Assembly (NCBI GenBank): GCA_017435525.1 | Contig: JAFSEW010000005.1 | Span: 1 to 51,719, forward strand | Direction of reading: 5' to 3' | DNA length: 51,719 nucleotides | From: Oscillospiraceae bacterium | GTDB taxonomy: Bacteria; Bacillota; Clostridia; Oscillospirales; Oscillospiraceae | Part shown: positions 50,952 to 51,719 of the stretch, in pieces | How positions within the stretch are numbered: position 1 is the first letter of the stretch | Layout: the number at the start of each line of letters is the position of its first letter | Translations under genes and position numbers: made by a program | Notes under the pieces: generated by a model | The model's input: the letters and a program-made list of their open reading frames with translations, nothing else | Database searches by the model: none | What the model was told of the DNA's origin: nothing

Positions 50952-51458
50952 TTAAGTGTGCAATGCACTTTCTATTGAAAAACTTGCCAGAAAATCATCG
51001 ATTGCAGATTGAGTACGCAAGACTACAATTCTGTCAGGATACAGCTGCATAATGCGTTTATAGTGGCCTCGGCGTTCCTTATTTCTGCACCCAAACAGCA
51101 AATACCGAAGAAACCAAGGGTTGATATCCTTCTGATAGCCTGCAGCCTTTCGCTCTTTTGTGCGGCGCAGCGCTCGGAATAAGCATTGCACCCTTGGAAG
51201 CATCACAAAAATGATTCTATCGGCCATTTCCAATCGCTGCGTCTGAAGAAGATCATCATAATTGCCGTCAATGATCCAGCTGTCCCGCTCCATCAGCTTC
51301 TGGATGTCCGGCAGAATTTTCTTACGGTCTACCGCTTTCCAATTGAGATCAAACGCAATATCATCCAACTCCAGCTTTGGTATCCCAAGCTTCTTTGATA
51401 GATTGCGCGCCAAGACAGATTTTCCGCTCCCAACATAACCCATGATTGCAATTTTCAT
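50952..51458 (-). CDS. P-loop kinase-like protein (adenylate kinase/FlaR-like)
   Basis: Probable nucleoside or small-molecule kinase. The 168 residues start MKIAIMGYVGSGKSVLARNL with Walker A GYVGSGKS (residues 7-14), ELDDIAFDLNW, and IIDGNYDD, followed by an Arg-rich lid (RALRRTKERKA). This matches proteins annotated as DNA topology modulation protein FlaR or adenylate kinase-like; true substrate unknown. The start at 51458 follows TTGGAGGTGTATC. No promoter is visible between repeat copy E and the start, so the message may pass through that repeat. Confidence 0.85.
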   Translation of the reverse strand: MKIAIMGYVGSGKSVLARNLSKKLGIPKLELDDIAFDLNWKAVDRKKILPDIQKLMERDSWIIDGNYDDLLQTQRLEMADRIIFVMLPRVQCLFRALRRTKERKAAGYQKDINPWFLRYLLFGCRNKERRGHYKRIMQLYPDRIVVLRTQSAIDDFLASFSIESALHT

Positions 51459-51498
51459 GATACACCTCCAATTTTTCAAAGAAATAAAAAAACGACGA

Positions 51499-51610
51499 AA
51501 AACCTCACAGCATAAGCTGTGAGGTTTTGTGTTTGCGTTACCTGTTCTCACGGCTAGGCAAGCTATCGTCATGCCGTCGCAAGTGTCCGGTGGACACTTG
51601 CAGGCATCTG
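51499..51610. repeat. Structured repeat, copy E (leader of the kinase gene on the minus strand)
   Basis: Plus strand: hairpin AAAACCTCACAGC / GCTGTGAGGTTTT (51499-51528), GTGTTTGCGTTACC linker, then CGGCTAGGCAAGCTATCG and an added perfect hairpin GCAAGTGTCC / GGACACTTGC (51579-51601) with outer ATGCC/GGCAT pairing. On the minus strand the first hairpin is followed by TTTTTCGTCGTTTTTTT and lies 40 bases before the kinase start. Confidence 0.78.
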
Positions 51611-51631
51611 GTTAATTCTCAGAATATAGAA

Positions 51632-51719
51632 AAAGAACCAAGCCTAAGCTTGGTTCTTTGTGTTTGCGTTACCTATTTTGCGGTTAGGGCAACTATCCTT
51701 TGCCATTAAGAAACATGCC
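51632..51719. repeat. Structured repeat, copy F (runs off the window)
   Basis: Hairpin AAAGAACCAAGC / GCTTGGTTCTTT (51632-51659), linker GTGTTTGCGTTACC, then GGTTAGGGCAACTATCC and AAGAAACATGCC to the window end. Tail matches copy C almost exactly. Confidence 0.75.

Noticed and set aside
49392-51719. Classical integron attC sites
   Set aside because: The repeats have conserved structure, but I find no clear pair of integron core sites (GTTRRRY/RYYYAAC) in the required positions and no integrase, so I keep only the looser cassette-like idea.
49392-51719. CRISPR array
   Set aside because: Repeat units are long, vary in sequence and enclose genes; spacing is irregular and there are no cas genes.
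1-51719. tRNA, rRNA, prophage or complete insertion sequence
   Set aside because: No cloverleaf with TTCRANNC arm, no rRNA stretch, no phage structural gene and no transposase frame was found.

Overview
The window comes from the chromosome of an endospore-forming member of the Clostridia, probably an Oscillospiraceae-type gut Firmicute. The evidence is spoIVA and a SpoIID protein, strong AGGAGG ribosome sites, sigma-A promoters with 17-base spacers, Firmicute gene orders (ylxM-ffh-rpsP-khpA-rimM-trmD; yceD-rpmF; der-plsY-gpsA; rplM-rpsI) and a TnpV gene typical of clostridial transposons. The taxon is an inference; no rRNA or tRNA gene is visible.

Layout. 1-3.7 kb: pyrimidine operon pyrC-carB (carB runs off the left edge). 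3.8-4.9 kb: sirtuin and a small membrane protein. 5.0-8.6 kb: translation/secretion operon. 8.7-13.4 kb: BlaI-type repressor, a long M56 (BlaR1-like) sensor and a VanZ-family protein, with palindromic operators over the promoter. 13.4-21.8 kb: metA (acetyl type), SpoIID, a TPR/LRR surface protein, M23 peptidase, dusB, small unknowns, an XRE regulator and ttcA. 21.8-22.8 kb: rplM-rpsI with a leader hairpin.

22.8-29.9 kb is an accessory segment. It is bounded by direct repeats that start inside the last codons of rpsI and carry a copy of a small mobile-element-type gene at each end. It encodes what looks like a complete route from acetyl-CoA and oxaloacetate to 2-oxoglutarate: Re-type citrate synthase, a GntR/FCD regulator, aconitase and isocitrate dehydrogenase. 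A perfect 20-base palindrome overlaps the -10 box of this operon. A TnpV gene and a 276-bp MITE-like element with a TTTA target duplication sit at the right end. Next comes a decayed stretch: a GNAT gene with an in-frame amber codon and an MFS transporter with most of its middle deleted, among AraC, HD and HAD genes.

33.8-48.5 kb is mostly housekeeping: ComB-like phosphatase, pgi, HAD phosphatase, M20 amidohydrolase, gpsA-plsY-der, rpmF-yceD, spoIVA, a PH-domain protein, a YfhO-type membrane protein and a methyltransferase. A 181-bp nested inverted repeat lies before gpsA.

48.5-51.7 kb is again accessory. AT-rich small genes (XRE regulator, lipoprotein, P-loop kinase) are separated by at least five copies of a structured repeat: a variable but always self-complementary hairpin, an almost invariant linker (GTGTTTGCGTTA on the plus strand) and a second structured part. 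Read on the minus strand, each copy is a stem-loop, a CGCAAACAC linker and an intrinsic-terminator-like hairpin. One copy occupies the leader of the kinase gene. This repeat family and the Re-citrate synthase island are the two most interesting items in the window.
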